Source of the DNA: Leifsonia sp. ALI-44-B
GTDB taxonomy: Bacteria > Actinomycetota > Actinomycetes > Actinomycetales > Microbacteriaceae
DNA length: 64,000 bases
Assembly: GCF_001984125.1 (NCBI RefSeq)
Contig: NZ_MTQL01000007.1
Location: 1 to 64,000 of the forward strand
Direction of reading: 5' to 3'
This document shows, one piece after another, positions 37,412 to 45,558 of this stretch. Position 1 is the first letter of the stretch, and every line of letters begins with the position of its first letter. The notes beneath the pieces are model-generated. The model was not told the DNA's origin. It did not search any database and saw only the letters and a list, made by a program, of their open reading frames with translations. The position numbers and the translations under genes are program-made.

Positions 37412-38716
37412 TCACCGAGCGCGCGCGATGGCACCTTCGACGAGCGAGCGGATGCGGCGGCGGTCGGGTTTGCCCGACGACAACGTGGGCATCGTGCCGA
37501 GCGTCACGACCGCGGCCGGCTGGGCGGCGACCCCGATGAGCGCCGCGACGTGCGCTCGGACCGCGGCTCGAGCATCCGAATCGGCATCGGCATCGGCACC
37601 GCCATCGGCGAAGAGGGCGATGACGGGAACCTGACCCCAGCGCTCGTCGTGGACGCCCACGACAATGGCCGTGCCGAAGCCGTCGAGTGCGCGCACGGCC
37701 TCCTCGACGCGGTCGAGGGACACGTTCGTGCCGCCCGAGATGATGACGTTGTCGATGCGGCCGGTCACCGCGACCTGGCCCGCATCGACCGTGCCGGTGT
37801 CGCCCGTGCGGTACCAGCGCCGCAGGATGCCCTCCGCGTCGGGGGCACGGTGGAAGGCCGCATCCGTGCGCTCGGGGTCGCCGAGATAGCCGTCGGCGAG
37901 CATGGGGCCGGCGAGTTCGATCTGGCCTTCAACGACCCTCGCCTGAGCGCCCGGCAGAGGGACGCCGTCATAGACGCAGCCGCCCGCGGTTTCACTCGAC
38001 CCGTAGGTGCGCACGACGCGTGCGCCCAGCCGATCGGCGCGCTCGGCGAGCACGGCGTCGAGGCGCTGACCGCCGATCAGGATGGCGTCGTAGCTCTGCA
38101 GGGCGCGGCGCACGCGGCGCGAATCGGTTGCCGCATCGACCAGGGTGAGAAGCTGGGCCGGCACGAGCGAGGTGAAGCGCAGGTCGCCGTCGAGACGCGA
38201 CGTCGCGACGGCGAAGGCCCTGGCGTCGAACGGCCCGGGCGGCAGCACCTCGGGCGTCGTGCCGGCCGCGAGGGACCGCGCGAGCACCTGCACCCCGGCG
38301 ACATAATGCGTCGGCAACGCGAGCAGCCACTGCCCGGGCCCGCCGAGAACGGTCTCGGAGGCGGCGACACTCGCGAGCACGGCGTCGGCCGAGAGCACCA
38401 CACGCTTGGGGATGCCCGTCGAACCCGACGTCTCGATCACGAGCGCGGTCGACTGGGGGACGGTGTCCGGCACCTCTTGCCCCTCGGCACCGAGAACGTT
38501 CGACGGGCGCGTCGGCCTGACGGAAGGGATCGACGACGACCTCGCCGCTGACCGAGACGCAGACGAACCCGGAGGCTGAGATGCGGCCGCAGCCGCAGCC
38601 ACATTTGTGGCAGCCACCGGCAGAATGGCGGGCCCCGACCGATCGAGCGCGCCCCGCAGAGCCTGCATGACGGCCATCGGGTCAGCGGCCGACACGCGCC
38701 GCAGCTGTCTCGTCAT
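37412..38716 (-). CDS. menE: o-Succinylbenzoate--CoA ligase
   Basis: A 434-residue adenylate-forming enzyme that makes succinylbenzoyl-CoA. The ATP-binding P-loop is IETSGSTGIPKRVVLS, the A8-type motif is WYRTGDTGTVDAGQVAVTGRIDN, and the C-terminal LSSGKPDRRRIR carries the conserved lysine. ATG at 38716 starts it 28 bases after menB. It is a compact MenE, and between the substrate motif and the P-loop an Ala/Ser/Arg-rich stretch (about 30-65) looks like a lineage-specific insertion. Confidence 0.92.
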   Translation of the reverse strand: MTRQLRRVSAADPMAVMQALRGALDRSGPAILPVAATNVAAAAAASQPPGSSASRSAARSSSIPSVRPTRPSNVLGAEGQEVPDTVPQSTALVIETSGSTGIPKRVVLSADAVLASVAASETVLGGPGQWLLALPTHYVAGVQVLARSLAAGTTPEVLPPGPFDARAFAVATSRLDGDLRFTSLVPAQLLTLVDAATDSRRVRRALQSYDAILIGGQRLDAVLAERADRLGARVVRTYGSSETAGGCVYDGVPLPGAQARVVEGQIELAGPMLADGYLGDPERTDAAFHRAPDAEGILRRWYRTGDTGTVDAGQVAVTGRIDNVIISGGTNVSLDRVEEAVRALDGFGTAIVVGVHDERWGQVPVIALFADGGADADADSDARAAVRAHVAALIGVAAQPAAVVTLGTMPTLSSGKPDRRRIRSLVEGAIARAR

Positions 38717-38744
38717 GCCGCCACCGCCACGGTGTGCAAACGGC

Positions 38745-39650
38745 TCAGTACTGCCACGGGTACGGACCCCAGTCGGGCGCCCGCTTCTCGAGAAAGGCGT
38801 CCCGCCCCTCGACGGCCTCGTCGGTGCCGTAGGCCAGGCGCGTCGCCTCGCCCGCGAAGACCTGTTGGCCAACCATCCCGTCGTCGACCGCGTTGAAGGC
38901 GAACTTGAGCATGCGGATGGCGGTGGGCGACTTCGTGAGAATCGTGCGCGCCCAGCGGATGGCTTCGACCTCGAGCTCCTCGTGCGGAACCACGGCGTTC
39001 ACGGCACCCATCTGATACGCGCGCTCGGCCGAGTACTCTTCGGCGAGGAAGAAGATCTCGCGCGCGAACTTCTGCCCGATCTGCCGCGCGAAGTAGGCGC
39101 TGCCGTAGCCGGCGTCGAACGAACCGACATCCGCATCGGTCTGCTTGAACTTGCCGTGCTCGCGGCTGGCGATGGTGAGGTCGCAGACCACGTGCAGCGA
39201 GTGCCCGCCACCGGCCGCCCAGCCCGGCACGACCGCGATGACGACCTTGGGCATGAAGCGGATGAGGCGCTGCACCTCGAGAATGTGCAACCGACCGCCG
39301 CGCGCCGCATCGACGCCCGCGGCCGTCTCGGAGTCGGAGTATTTGTAACCGTCGCGCCCGCGGATGCGCTGGTCTCCGCCCGAGCAGAACGCCCAGCCGC
39401 CGTCTTTCGCGCTCGGGCCATTGCCGGTCAGCAGCACGACGCCGATGCGCGAGTTCAGCCGCGCGTCTTCGAGCGTGCGATAGAGCTCGTCGACCGTGTG
39501 CGGCCGGAACGCGTTGCGCACCTCGGGCCGGTTGAAGGCCACGCGCGCGATGCGGCCGTCGAGGCTGTGGTGGTAGGTGATGTCGGTGAGGGTGTCGAAC
39601 CCGTCGACGGTGGTCCACTGGCTCTCGTCGAAGATCTCGGAAACGCTCAT
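38745..39650 (-). CDS. menB: 1,4-dihydroxy-2-naphthoyl-CoA synthase
   Basis: A 301-residue crotonase-fold enzyme that cyclises succinylbenzoyl-CoA. Characteristic segments are RVAFNRPEVRNAFRPHTVDE, GWAFCSGGDQRIRGRDGY, VPGWAAGGGHSLHVVCDLTI (oxyanion hole) and the TDADVGSFDAGYGSAYFAR region that marks MenB rather than general enoyl-CoA hydratases. It ends EKRAPDWGPYPWQY. ATG at 39650 lies 6 bases from TAGACT on the minus strand (plus 39657-39662), so it is leaderless. Divergent from menC with overlapping promoters, and followed by menE. Confidence 0.96.
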   Translation of the reverse strand: MSVSEIFDESQWTTVDGFDTLTDITYHHSLDGRIARVAFNRPEVRNAFRPHTVDELYRTLEDARLNSRIGVVLLTGNGPSAKDGGWAFCSGGDQRIRGRDGYKYSDSETAAGVDAARGGRLHILEVQRLIRFMPKVVIAVVPGWAAGGGHSLHVVCDLTIASREHGKFKQTDADVGSFDAGYGSAYFARQIGQKFAREIFFLAEEYSAERAYQMGAVNAVVPHEELEVEAIRWARTILTKSPTAIRMLKFAFNAVDDGMVGQQVFAGEATRLAYGTDEAVEGRDAFLEKRAPDWGPYPWQY

Positions 39651-39656
39651 GCAGCC

Positions 39657-39677
39657 AGTCTAGACACGCGACAGAAT
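39657..39677. promoter_or_regulatory. Overlapping divergent promoters of menB and menC
   Basis: The menB -10 (TAGACT on minus, plus 39657-39662) and the menC -10 (CAGAAT, 39672-39677) are only 9 bases apart, and both end 6 bases before their ATG. The start codons are 33 bases apart, so each -35 region falls over the other gene's start. Confidence 0.6.
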
Positions 39678-39683
39678 GGACCC

Positions 39684-40676
39684 ATGACGCCCAACCTCGA
39701 AGATGTGTTGGCCACCCTGCGCGTGGTTGCCCTGCCCCTGACGACGCGGTTTCGCGGGGTGACGGTGCGCGAGGCCGCGCTCTTCGAGGGCCCGAACGGC
39801 TGGACCGAGTTCTCGCCCTTCGTCGAGTACGACGACGCCGAGAGCGCCCTGTGGTTGCGAGCGGCCCTCGAATACGGCTGGGGCGAGCTGCCCGTTGCGC
39901 GCCGCACGTCGGTCGCCGTGAACGCCACGGTTCCGGCCATAGCGGCCCAGGATGTCGCGCGCGTCCTCGCCCGCTATGACGGGTGTCGCACGGCCAAGGT
40001 CAAGGTCGCCGAGCGCGGCCAGACCCTCGACGACGACATCGCGCGCGTGCGGGCCGTGCGCGAAGTCATGGGGCCAGAGGGACGCATCCGCATCGACGCC
40101 AACGCGGGGTGGAACGTCGACGAGGCGGAGCACGCCATCCACGCGCTGTCGACGTTCGACCTGGAGTATGTTGAGCAGCCCTGCGCCAGCATCGAGGAGC
40201 TCGCCGACATCCGGCGCCGTGTGAAGTACGCCGGCATCCCGATCGCCGCCGACGAGAGCGTGCGCAAGGCCGACGACCCGTTGCGGGTTGCACGGGCGGG
40301 GGCTGCAGACATCCTCATCGTCAAGGTGCAGCCGTTGGGCGGCGTCACGCGCGCGCTCGACATCGTGGCTCAGGCCGGCCTGCCCGCGGTCGTCTCGAGC
40401 GCCCTCGACACGTCGGTCGGCATCGGTATGGGCGCGGCTCTCGCGGCGGCGCTTCCCGAGCTCGATTATGACTGTGGGCTCGGAACCGCGGCGTTGTTCT
40501 CGCACGACGTCACGTCGAACCCCCTCGTGCCCGTGGGCGGCGCGCTCGAACCGCGTCGCGTCGCCGTCGACGAGGCGGCAGCCGGCCAGGTCGAGGCGGA
40601 TGCCGAGCGAACCGAGTGGTGGCGCAACCGCCTCACCCGCTGCTTCGCGCTCGTCAAAGCGGACGGCTCGGCATAG
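39684..40676 (+). CDS. menC: o-Succinylbenzoate synthase
   Basis: A 330-residue enolase-superfamily dehydratase of menaquinone synthesis. The catalytic lysine pair region is RTAKVKVAE. The metal ligands are Asp in IRIDANAGWNV, Glu in YVEQPC and Asp in IAADES, and the second lysine lies in ILIVKVQPLGGVTRAL. ATG at 39684 follows the -10 CAGAAT by 6 bases; an extended frame upstream overlaps menB on the other strand and is discarded. It converges on the cytochrome c biogenesis operon with 9 bases between stops. Confidence 0.94.
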   Translation: MTPNLEDVLATLRVVALPLTTRFRGVTVREAALFEGPNGWTEFSPFVEYDDAESALWLRAALEYGWGELPVARRTSVAVNATVPAIAAQDVARVLARYDGCRTAKVKVAERGQTLDDDIARVRAVREVMGPEGRIRIDANAGWNVDEAEHAIHALSTFDLEYVEQPCASIEELADIRRRVKYAGIPIAADESVRKADDPLRVARAGAADILIVKVQPLGGVTRALDIVAQAGLPAVVSSALDTSVGIGMGAALAAALPELDYDCGLGTAALFSHDVTSNPLVPVGGALEPRRVAVDEAAAGQVEADAERTEWWRNRLTRCFALVKADGSA

Positions 40677-40685
40677 ACAGACGAC

Positions 40686-41720
40686 CTAGAGACCCGAGTA
40701 CGCGTGCAGACCCTTGAAGAAGATGTTCACGATCGTGAAGTTGAACATGACGGCCGCGAAGCCGATGATCGCGAGCCACGCGCTGCGTGAGCCCCGCCAT
40801 CCGCGTGTCGCCCGGGCGTGGATGTAGCCCGCGTAGATCACCCAGATGATGAAGGTCCACACCTCTTTGGTGTCCCAGCCCCAGTAACGACCCCACGCGC
40901 GCTCGGCCCAGATGGAACCGGCCATGAGCGTGAACGTCCAGAAGATGAAGCCCACGATGTTCACGCGGTAGGCAAGATTCTCGAGGCGCTCGGACGAGGG
41001 CAGCGTGGCCAGGAACTTGAGCTTGAGCAGCTTGAGGTCTTTGCCCGCCAGCTCGCGTCGGTGCTGGAAGAGCTGGATGCCGCTCAGCGCGAAGCCCAAA
41101 CCGAAGAACGCCGTGCCGAGGCTCGCGACGAAAACGTGGATGATGAGCCACGCCGACTGCAGGGCGGGCGGCAGTGGCACGACGGCCACATAGAAGTTCA
41201 CGCCCGAGACGCCCAGCAAAATGAGCACGAGGCCCATCACGAAGGTGCCGAGGAACCGCAGGTCGACCTTGACGATGACCATGAGGAACACCATGACGAT
41301 GAGCAGCGTGCCCGTCATGGCGAACTCGTACATGTTTGCCCACGGCACGCGCTGGGCGCTGATACCGCGCGTCACGTCGGCCGTGGCGTGCAGCAGGAAG
41401 CCGATGATGGTCAGCGCGACGCCGATGCGCAGCGTGGCCGAACGCTTGGGCGTGACGTCACTCGCGTCTTCGTCGACGCGCTCGATGGTGGCCGTCGAGG
41501 ACGCGCGCGCGGTCGTCGTGGTCGCGGCGGAACCGGCCGATGCGACCTGGGACCCATCGGCACGCGAACCGACGCCGGATGCCTGCGCGGCCTGCTCATC
41601 GGCGTAAGCACTCACCTCGGCCGACCGCTTTGCCAGGTCGAGCGCGAAGGCAATGAAGGCGAGCGCGTAGATGGCCATGGCCGACCACAGGCTCAGCACC
41701 GAAAGTTCGTCGAGATTCAC
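40686..41720 (-). CDS. ccsB: Cytochrome c biogenesis protein CcsB (ResC)
   Basis: A 344-residue membrane protein of the heme-handling CcsA/ResC family of system II cytochrome c synthesis. The tryptophan-rich WWD-type motif is GSIWAERAWGRYWGWDTKEVW (about residues 266-286), and conserved histidines sit in loops (for example ADVTRGIS-flanking and IIHVFVASLGTAFF). About eight helices; residues 40-95 form a cytoplasmic Ala/Thr/Ser-rich insertion between helices 1 and 2. It begins with GTG at 41720, overlapping the resB stop by 4 bases, and acts with ResB to move and attach heme. Confidence 0.93.
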   Translation of the reverse strand: MNLDELSVLSLWSAMAIYALAFIAFALDLAKRSAEVSAYADEQAAQASGVGSRADGSQVASAGSAATTTTARASSTATIERVDEDASDVTPKRSATLRIGVALTIIGFLLHATADVTRGISAQRVPWANMYEFAMTGTLLIVMVFLMVIVKVDLRFLGTFVMGLVLILLGVSGVNFYVAVVPLPPALQSAWLIIHVFVASLGTAFFGLGFALSGIQLFQHRRELAGKDLKLLKLKFLATLPSSERLENLAYRVNIVGFIFWTFTLMAGSIWAERAWGRYWGWDTKEVWTFIIWVIYAGYIHARATRGWRGSRSAWLAIIGFAAVMFNFTIVNIFFKGLHAYSGL

Positions 41721-43399
41721 TTCTTAACAGTACCTCTCAGATCGCGCGGCACGCCCAGGATGGTTCCGTGCCGATAGGCAATCGCGTCGACGGCTTGTCG
41801 CAGCCCGGGGTCTTCTCCGCGGGCGAGTCCCGCGTATTGCAGCGTGACGCTGCCGTCTTCCTTCTCGACGGCCTTGACCCACACGCGCCGGCGGGGCACG
41901 AAGAGCGAGGTCAGCAGGCCGAGCATCACGAGGATGGCGAACAGCAGCACGAATCCCTGCGACGGGTCGTGGTGCACGTCGAGCGAGACGAATCGCGGCA
42001 CGGTGTTGTCGAAGTTGCCCGCCGCCTGCTGCGGTGAGGCGTTCTCGAACGTGACGGTGCCCATTCCGTTCGGCAGGTCGGAGGTCTGGCCCGGCTGCAA
42101 CTCGATCGAGTCGACATCCGTTTTGCCGCCCGTGAGCTGGGTCATGCCATCCGTCACCAGTTCATAGACCGATTTCGGTGCGCCCTCGTCGATGCCGAGG
42201 TCGCCCTTGTAGACGTTGAGCGTGAGCAGCGGGTAGACGAGGTCCGGATAGGTGGAGGTATAGGCACCGGACTCGTTCTTCACGGCCGTGGGGTAGAAGA
42301 ACCCGATCATGCCGAGCTGGTCGGAGAGGCCATCCGGAACCTTGACGACGCCGATCGACGTGAGGTTGGCATCTTGCGGCAGGAACGGCACCGAATCGGT
42401 GAAGACCACGTTGCCCTGCGGGTCTTTGACCGTGATCTTGGGCGCATAGCCGTTGCCGAGCAGGTAGACGTCGGTGTTGTCGTAGCGCAGGGGCTCGTTC
42501 ACCTTGATGGTCTGTTTCTCGGGCTCCTGGCCGGGCGAGCGCGTCGTGACCTTGGCCGTGAAGTCAATCGGCTGGCCGTAGGCGTCGAGGTTCTGCTTCT
42601 CGTATTCGACGGCGAAATCATCCACCGTGAGGGCATAGGGCGACAGGGTGTCGGGATTGAAGAAGCGGCCCGGGTTGAACGAGTTGTAGTCGAGCAGGGT
42701 GTTGACGAAGGTCTGCCCCTCGACAAGAACGCGCTGCCCGGCATAGCCGAAACCGCCGCCAACGCCGATGGCTAGCAGGATGCCGACGAGCGCCGAGTGG
42801 AAGACCAGGTTTCCGGTCTCGCGCAGATAACCGCGTTCGGCCGACACCGAGAGCGAACCGCCGCCCTCGTACATCTCGACGCGATAGCCCGACTTCTTCA
42901 GCAGCGTGCGGGCCGACGAGATGGCGGATGCCGCGTCAGCACCCTCGACGGTCTGTTCCGTGTAGGAGTCCAACCGGTTGAGCCGGGCGGGCGTGCGCGG
43001 AGGCCGCGCGCGCATGGCCTGGAAGTGGTGCTTGGTGCGCGGGATGACGCAGCCGATCAGCGAGATGAAGAGCAGCAGGTAGATCGCGGAGAACCACGCC
43101 GAACCGTAGACGTCGAAGAACTGCAGATTGTCGAGCACGGGTGCGAGCGACGGGTTGTCGCGGAAGTACTGCGTGACGCCGTTGGGGTCGGAGCTGCGCT
43201 GCGGCACGAGCGAACCCGGCACGGCCGCGATCGCGAGCATGAGCAGCAGGAACAGCGCCGTGCGCATGCTCGTCAGCTGGCGCCAGGCGAACCGGATCCA
43301 GCCGACGAACCCCAGTTTGGGCTGCTCGACGAAATTGTCTTCGTTGGTCGGCTGCCGTTTGGCGCTGCCGGAGTCGACGTAATCAGAGGGGCGTGACAA
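41717..43399 (-). CDS. resB: Cytochrome c biogenesis protein ResB
   Basis: A 560-residue partner of CcsB. Three N-terminal helices are visible (about 42-62, 98-118, and 198-220), then a large extracytoplasmic domain (about 225-505) and a last helix (FVLLFAILVMLGLLTSLFVP). LFISLIGCVIPRTKHHFQAM and GNLVFHSALVGILLAIGVGG carry conserved family histidines. The start is uncertain: the listed TTG at 43399 overlaps ccdA by 17 bases, and no better start precedes the first helix, which begins near WIRFAWRQL. Translation is coupled with both neighbours. Confidence 0.92.
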   Translation of the reverse strand: MSRPSDYVDSGSAKRQPTNEDNFVEQPKLGFVGWIRFAWRQLTSMRTALFLLLMLAIAAVPGSLVPQRSSDPNGVTQYFRDNPSLAPVLDNLQFFDVYGSAWFSAIYLLLFISLIGCVIPRTKHHFQAMRARPPRTPARLNRLDSYTEQTVEGADAASAISSARTLLKKSGYRVEMYEGGGSLSVSAERGYLRETGNLVFHSALVGILLAIGVGGGFGYAGQRVLVEGQTFVNTLLDYNSFNPGRFFNPDTLSPYALTVDDFAVEYEKQNLDAYGQPIDFTAKVTTRSPGQEPEKQTIKVNEPLRYDNTDVYLLGNGYAPKITVKDPQGNVVFTDSVPFLPQDANLTSIGVVKVPDGLSDQLGMIGFFYPTAVKNESGAYTSTYPDLVYPLLTLNVYKGDLGIDEGAPKSVYELVTDGMTQLTGGKTDVDSIELQPGQTSDLPNGMGTVTFENASPQQAAGNFDNTVPRFVSLDVHHDPSQGFVLLFAILVMLGLLTSLFVPRRRVWVKAVEKEDGSVTLQYAGLARGEDPGLRQAVDAIAYRHGTILGVPRDLRGTVKK

Positions 43400-44171
43400 A
43401 GCCTTGGATCACCATCCCGAGTTGTGACATGAGTTTTCCCCAAATGCCGGAGACCATCAGGATGCCGATGATCATGAGGAGGACGCCGCCCGCGATGTTG
43501 ATGGCGCGGATGTGGCGCTTGAGGAAAGCGATGGTTCCGGTCATCCAGCTGAGGCCGAGGGCCACCAGCACGAAGGGGATGCCGAGCCCGATGCAATAGA
43601 ACAGGCCGAGCAGGGCGCCGCGGCCCGTTGAACCAGAGTTGAGGCTGAGGCCCGTGATGGCGGTCAGGACGGGCCCGAGGCACGGCGTCCAACCGATCGC
43701 GAACACGATGCCGAGGAGCGGTGCACCGGCCAGCCCCGTCGCGGGGCGGAACGACGGCTTGATGGTGCGCTGCATGAACGACACCTGGCCGACGAAAACG
43801 AAGCCCATGACGATGACGACCGCGCCGAGGATGCGCGTGATCAGGTCTTGCCACTGCACGAAGAACGCGCCGACCGTGCCGACGAACGCGCCCGTGAGCA
43901 CGAAGACGAGCGTGAAACCGGCGATGAAACCGGCCACCCCGAGCAGGAGCCGCGGCTTGCCGGGCTGCAGGCGGGCTGGCCGGGCCGAGGCACCGGACGG
44001 ACGTGAGGCGGCACCGGGTTTGGCGGCTGTTGACATGCCGCCTACATAGGCCAGATATCCCGGCACCAGCGGCAGTACGCAGGGCGAGGCAAACGAGATG
44101 AGGCCCGCGAGCAGAGCGATGGGGATGGCCGCGACCAGCTGCCCGTTCGCGACGATGTCACCCGGGTTCAC
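43383..44171 (-). CDS. ccdA: Cytochrome c biogenesis protein CcdA
   Basis: A 262-residue membrane thiol-disulfide transporter with six helices that passes electrons from cytoplasmic thioredoxin to extracytoplasmic ResA. The two redox cysteines are in FASPCVLPLVPGYLAYVGG (about residues 28-46) and GWTPCLGPVL (about 157-166). A basic, Ala/Pro-rich loop (about 48-75) follows the first motif. It starts with GTG at 44171, 13 bases after resA, in the order phosphatase, resA, ccdA, resB, ccsB. Confidence 0.93.
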   Translation of the reverse strand: MNPGDIVANGQLVAAIPIALLAGLISFASPCVLPLVPGYLAYVGGMSTAAKPGAASRPSGASARPARLQPGKPRLLLGVAGFIAGFTLVFVLTGAFVGTVGAFFVQWQDLITRILGAVVIVMGFVFVGQVSFMQRTIKPSFRPATGLAGAPLLGIVFAIGWTPCLGPVLTAITGLSLNSGSTGRGALLGLFYCIGLGIPFVLVALGLSWMTGTIAFLKRHIRAINIAGGVLLMIIGILMVSGIWGKLMSQLGMVIQGFVTPL

Positions 44172-44184
44172 GAGGTGGCCCCGG

Positions 44185-44862
44185 TCATTCGGCTATCGTT
44201 TCGCGCACCAGGGTGTCGAGGATCGACTCGGCGGGCAGCTGACCCAGGATGCGGCTCGCCACGCGTCCCTCCTTGTCGAGGACGATCGTGGTGGGCACGG
44301 CCTTCGGCGGCACGGAACCCGTGAACGCTAGCTTCACCGAACCCGAGTCGACGTCGAGGATCGAGGGGTAGGTGATGCCGTAGGTCTTGTTGAACGAGGT
44401 GGCGGTCTCGGCCTGGTCGTAGACGTTGACGCCCACGAAGCTCGCGCCCTTGCCCTCGTACTTCTCGTTCAGCTCTTGCAGCTGCGGCGCCTCGGCGCGG
44501 CACGGGGCACACCCCGCGTACCAGAAGTTCACGACCGTGACCTGGCCCGCGAGATCGGCCGAATCGATGGTCTCGCCGCTCTCGTCGACGCCCGAGAACG
44601 AGATCTTCTCGCCGCGCTCGTCGACGGGGATAGTGGTGACGCTGCCGTCGCCCGCGATGTAGCCCTTGTCGCTGCCCTCTTTGTATTGAGCGGCCAGCGG
44701 GTCGGCCGAGCAGCCCGCGAGTCCGAGGGTGGCGACGATCGAGACGGCCAGGGCGACGGTTGCGAACCGGCGGCGCGGGCGCTGCGGCGCGCGGGAACCG
44801 CCAGGTGCGCCTACTGCGGACGGGGTCGTGACGAGTGAGGACGACGAACGTGCGCGGGTCAT
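44185..44862 (-). CDS. resA: Thioredoxin-like lipoprotein ResA/TlpA
   Basis: A 225-residue extracytoplasmic thiol-disulfide oxidoreductase that reduces apocytochrome c cysteines before heme attachment. It has a long basic N-region, then a signal helix with lipobox LAGC (lipid-anchored Cys about residue 51). The thioredoxin domain has VVNFWYAGCAPCRAEAPQLQ with the CAPC active site, and the cis-Pro loop KAVPTTIVLD. Its ATG overlaps the phosphatase stop by 4 bases. It belongs to the same operon as ccdA, resB and ccsB. Confidence 0.93.
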   Translation of the reverse strand: MTRARSSSSLVTTPSAVGAPGGSRAPQRPRRRFATVALAVSIVATLGLAGCSADPLAAQYKEGSDKGYIAGDGSVTTIPVDERGEKISFSGVDESGETIDSADLAGQVTVVNFWYAGCAPCRAEAPQLQELNEKYEGKGASFVGVNVYDQAETATSFNKTYGITYPSILDVDSGSVKLAFTGSVPPKAVPTTIVLDKEGRVASRILGQLPAESILDTLVRETIAE

Positions 44863-45500
44863 ACTGCTCCTACGTCGATGGCCCCGGCGGCGAGTCCGGC
44901 CGCGGGGTTCGAATATCCGACCTCGATGAACGAATCCCCTACTCGCTCGAACGAGGTGATGCTGGACAGATCGCAGCGGCGGCGGCGAGGATCGTGCGCC
45001 AGCTGCTCGCCCGCGATGAAACGGTGGGTGGTCCAGATGGGCAACTGGTGGCTGACCATGACGACGTCACCCTCGCCATCCGCCACCTCGTTCCAGGCAT
45101 CTTCCATCGCGCGCACCATGCGGTCGGCGATCGAGAGGTAGGGCTCGCCCCAGCTCGGCACCGACGGCGCGCGCAGCACGGGCCAGTTGAGCGGGTTGCG
45201 CAGCGCACGCGACATGACCTTGCCCTCGAAGTGGTTGGTCGGCTCGATGATGCGTGCCTCGGTGCGGATGTCGAGATCCGTCAGCTCAGCGATGGGTGCA
45301 GCCGACTCTTGGGCGCGCTGCAGGGGCGATGCGTACACCCGGGCGATCGGACGCTCGCGGGCGACAAGGTCGTCGGCGGCACTCCGGGCCATGAGCTCAC
45401 CGCGTTCGGAGAGTCGGAAACCGGGGATGCGGCCGTACAACACACCCGAGGGGTTGTACACCTCACCGTGTCGAACGAGATGAATCTGGCTAGCTCCCAC
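44859..45500 (-). CDS. Histidine phosphatase family protein
   Basis: A 213-residue phosphoglycerate-mutase-like enzyme. The phosphohistidine motif LVRHGEVYNPSGVLYGR is at the N-terminus (residues 8-24), SPLQRAQESA supplies a further phosphate ligand, and VVMVSHQLPIW holds the second catalytic histidine. Substrate unknown. The GTG at 45500 is 6 bases from TAGACT on the minus strand (plus 45507-45512), so this gene opens the cytochrome c biogenesis operon with a leaderless mRNA. Phosphatases of this type recur as the first gene of this operon in actinobacteria, but a role in heme insertion is unproven. Confidence 0.88.
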   Translation of the reverse strand: MGASQIHLVRHGEVYNPSGVLYGRIPGFRLSERGELMARSAADDLVARERPIARVYASPLQRAQESAAPIAELTDLDIRTEARIIEPTNHFEGKVMSRALRNPLNWPVLRAPSVPSWGEPYLSIADRMVRAMEDAWNEVADGEGDVVMVSHQLPIWTTHRFIAGEQLAHDPRRRRCDLSSITSFERVGDSFIEVGYSNPAAGLAAGAIDVGAV

Positions 45501-45506
45501 CTGGCA

Positions 45507-45550
45507 AGTCTACGTTCGACTCGGCTGGGAATACGCCACACCGGTAGGCT
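45507..45550. promoter_or_regulatory. Divergent promoters of the cytochrome c operon and aspS
   Basis: TAGACT on the minus strand (plus 45507-45512) serves the phosphatase-resA operon. TAGGCT (45545-45550) lies 8 bases before the aspS GTG at 45559. Confidence 0.6.
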
Positions 45551-45558
45551 TGGTCCTC

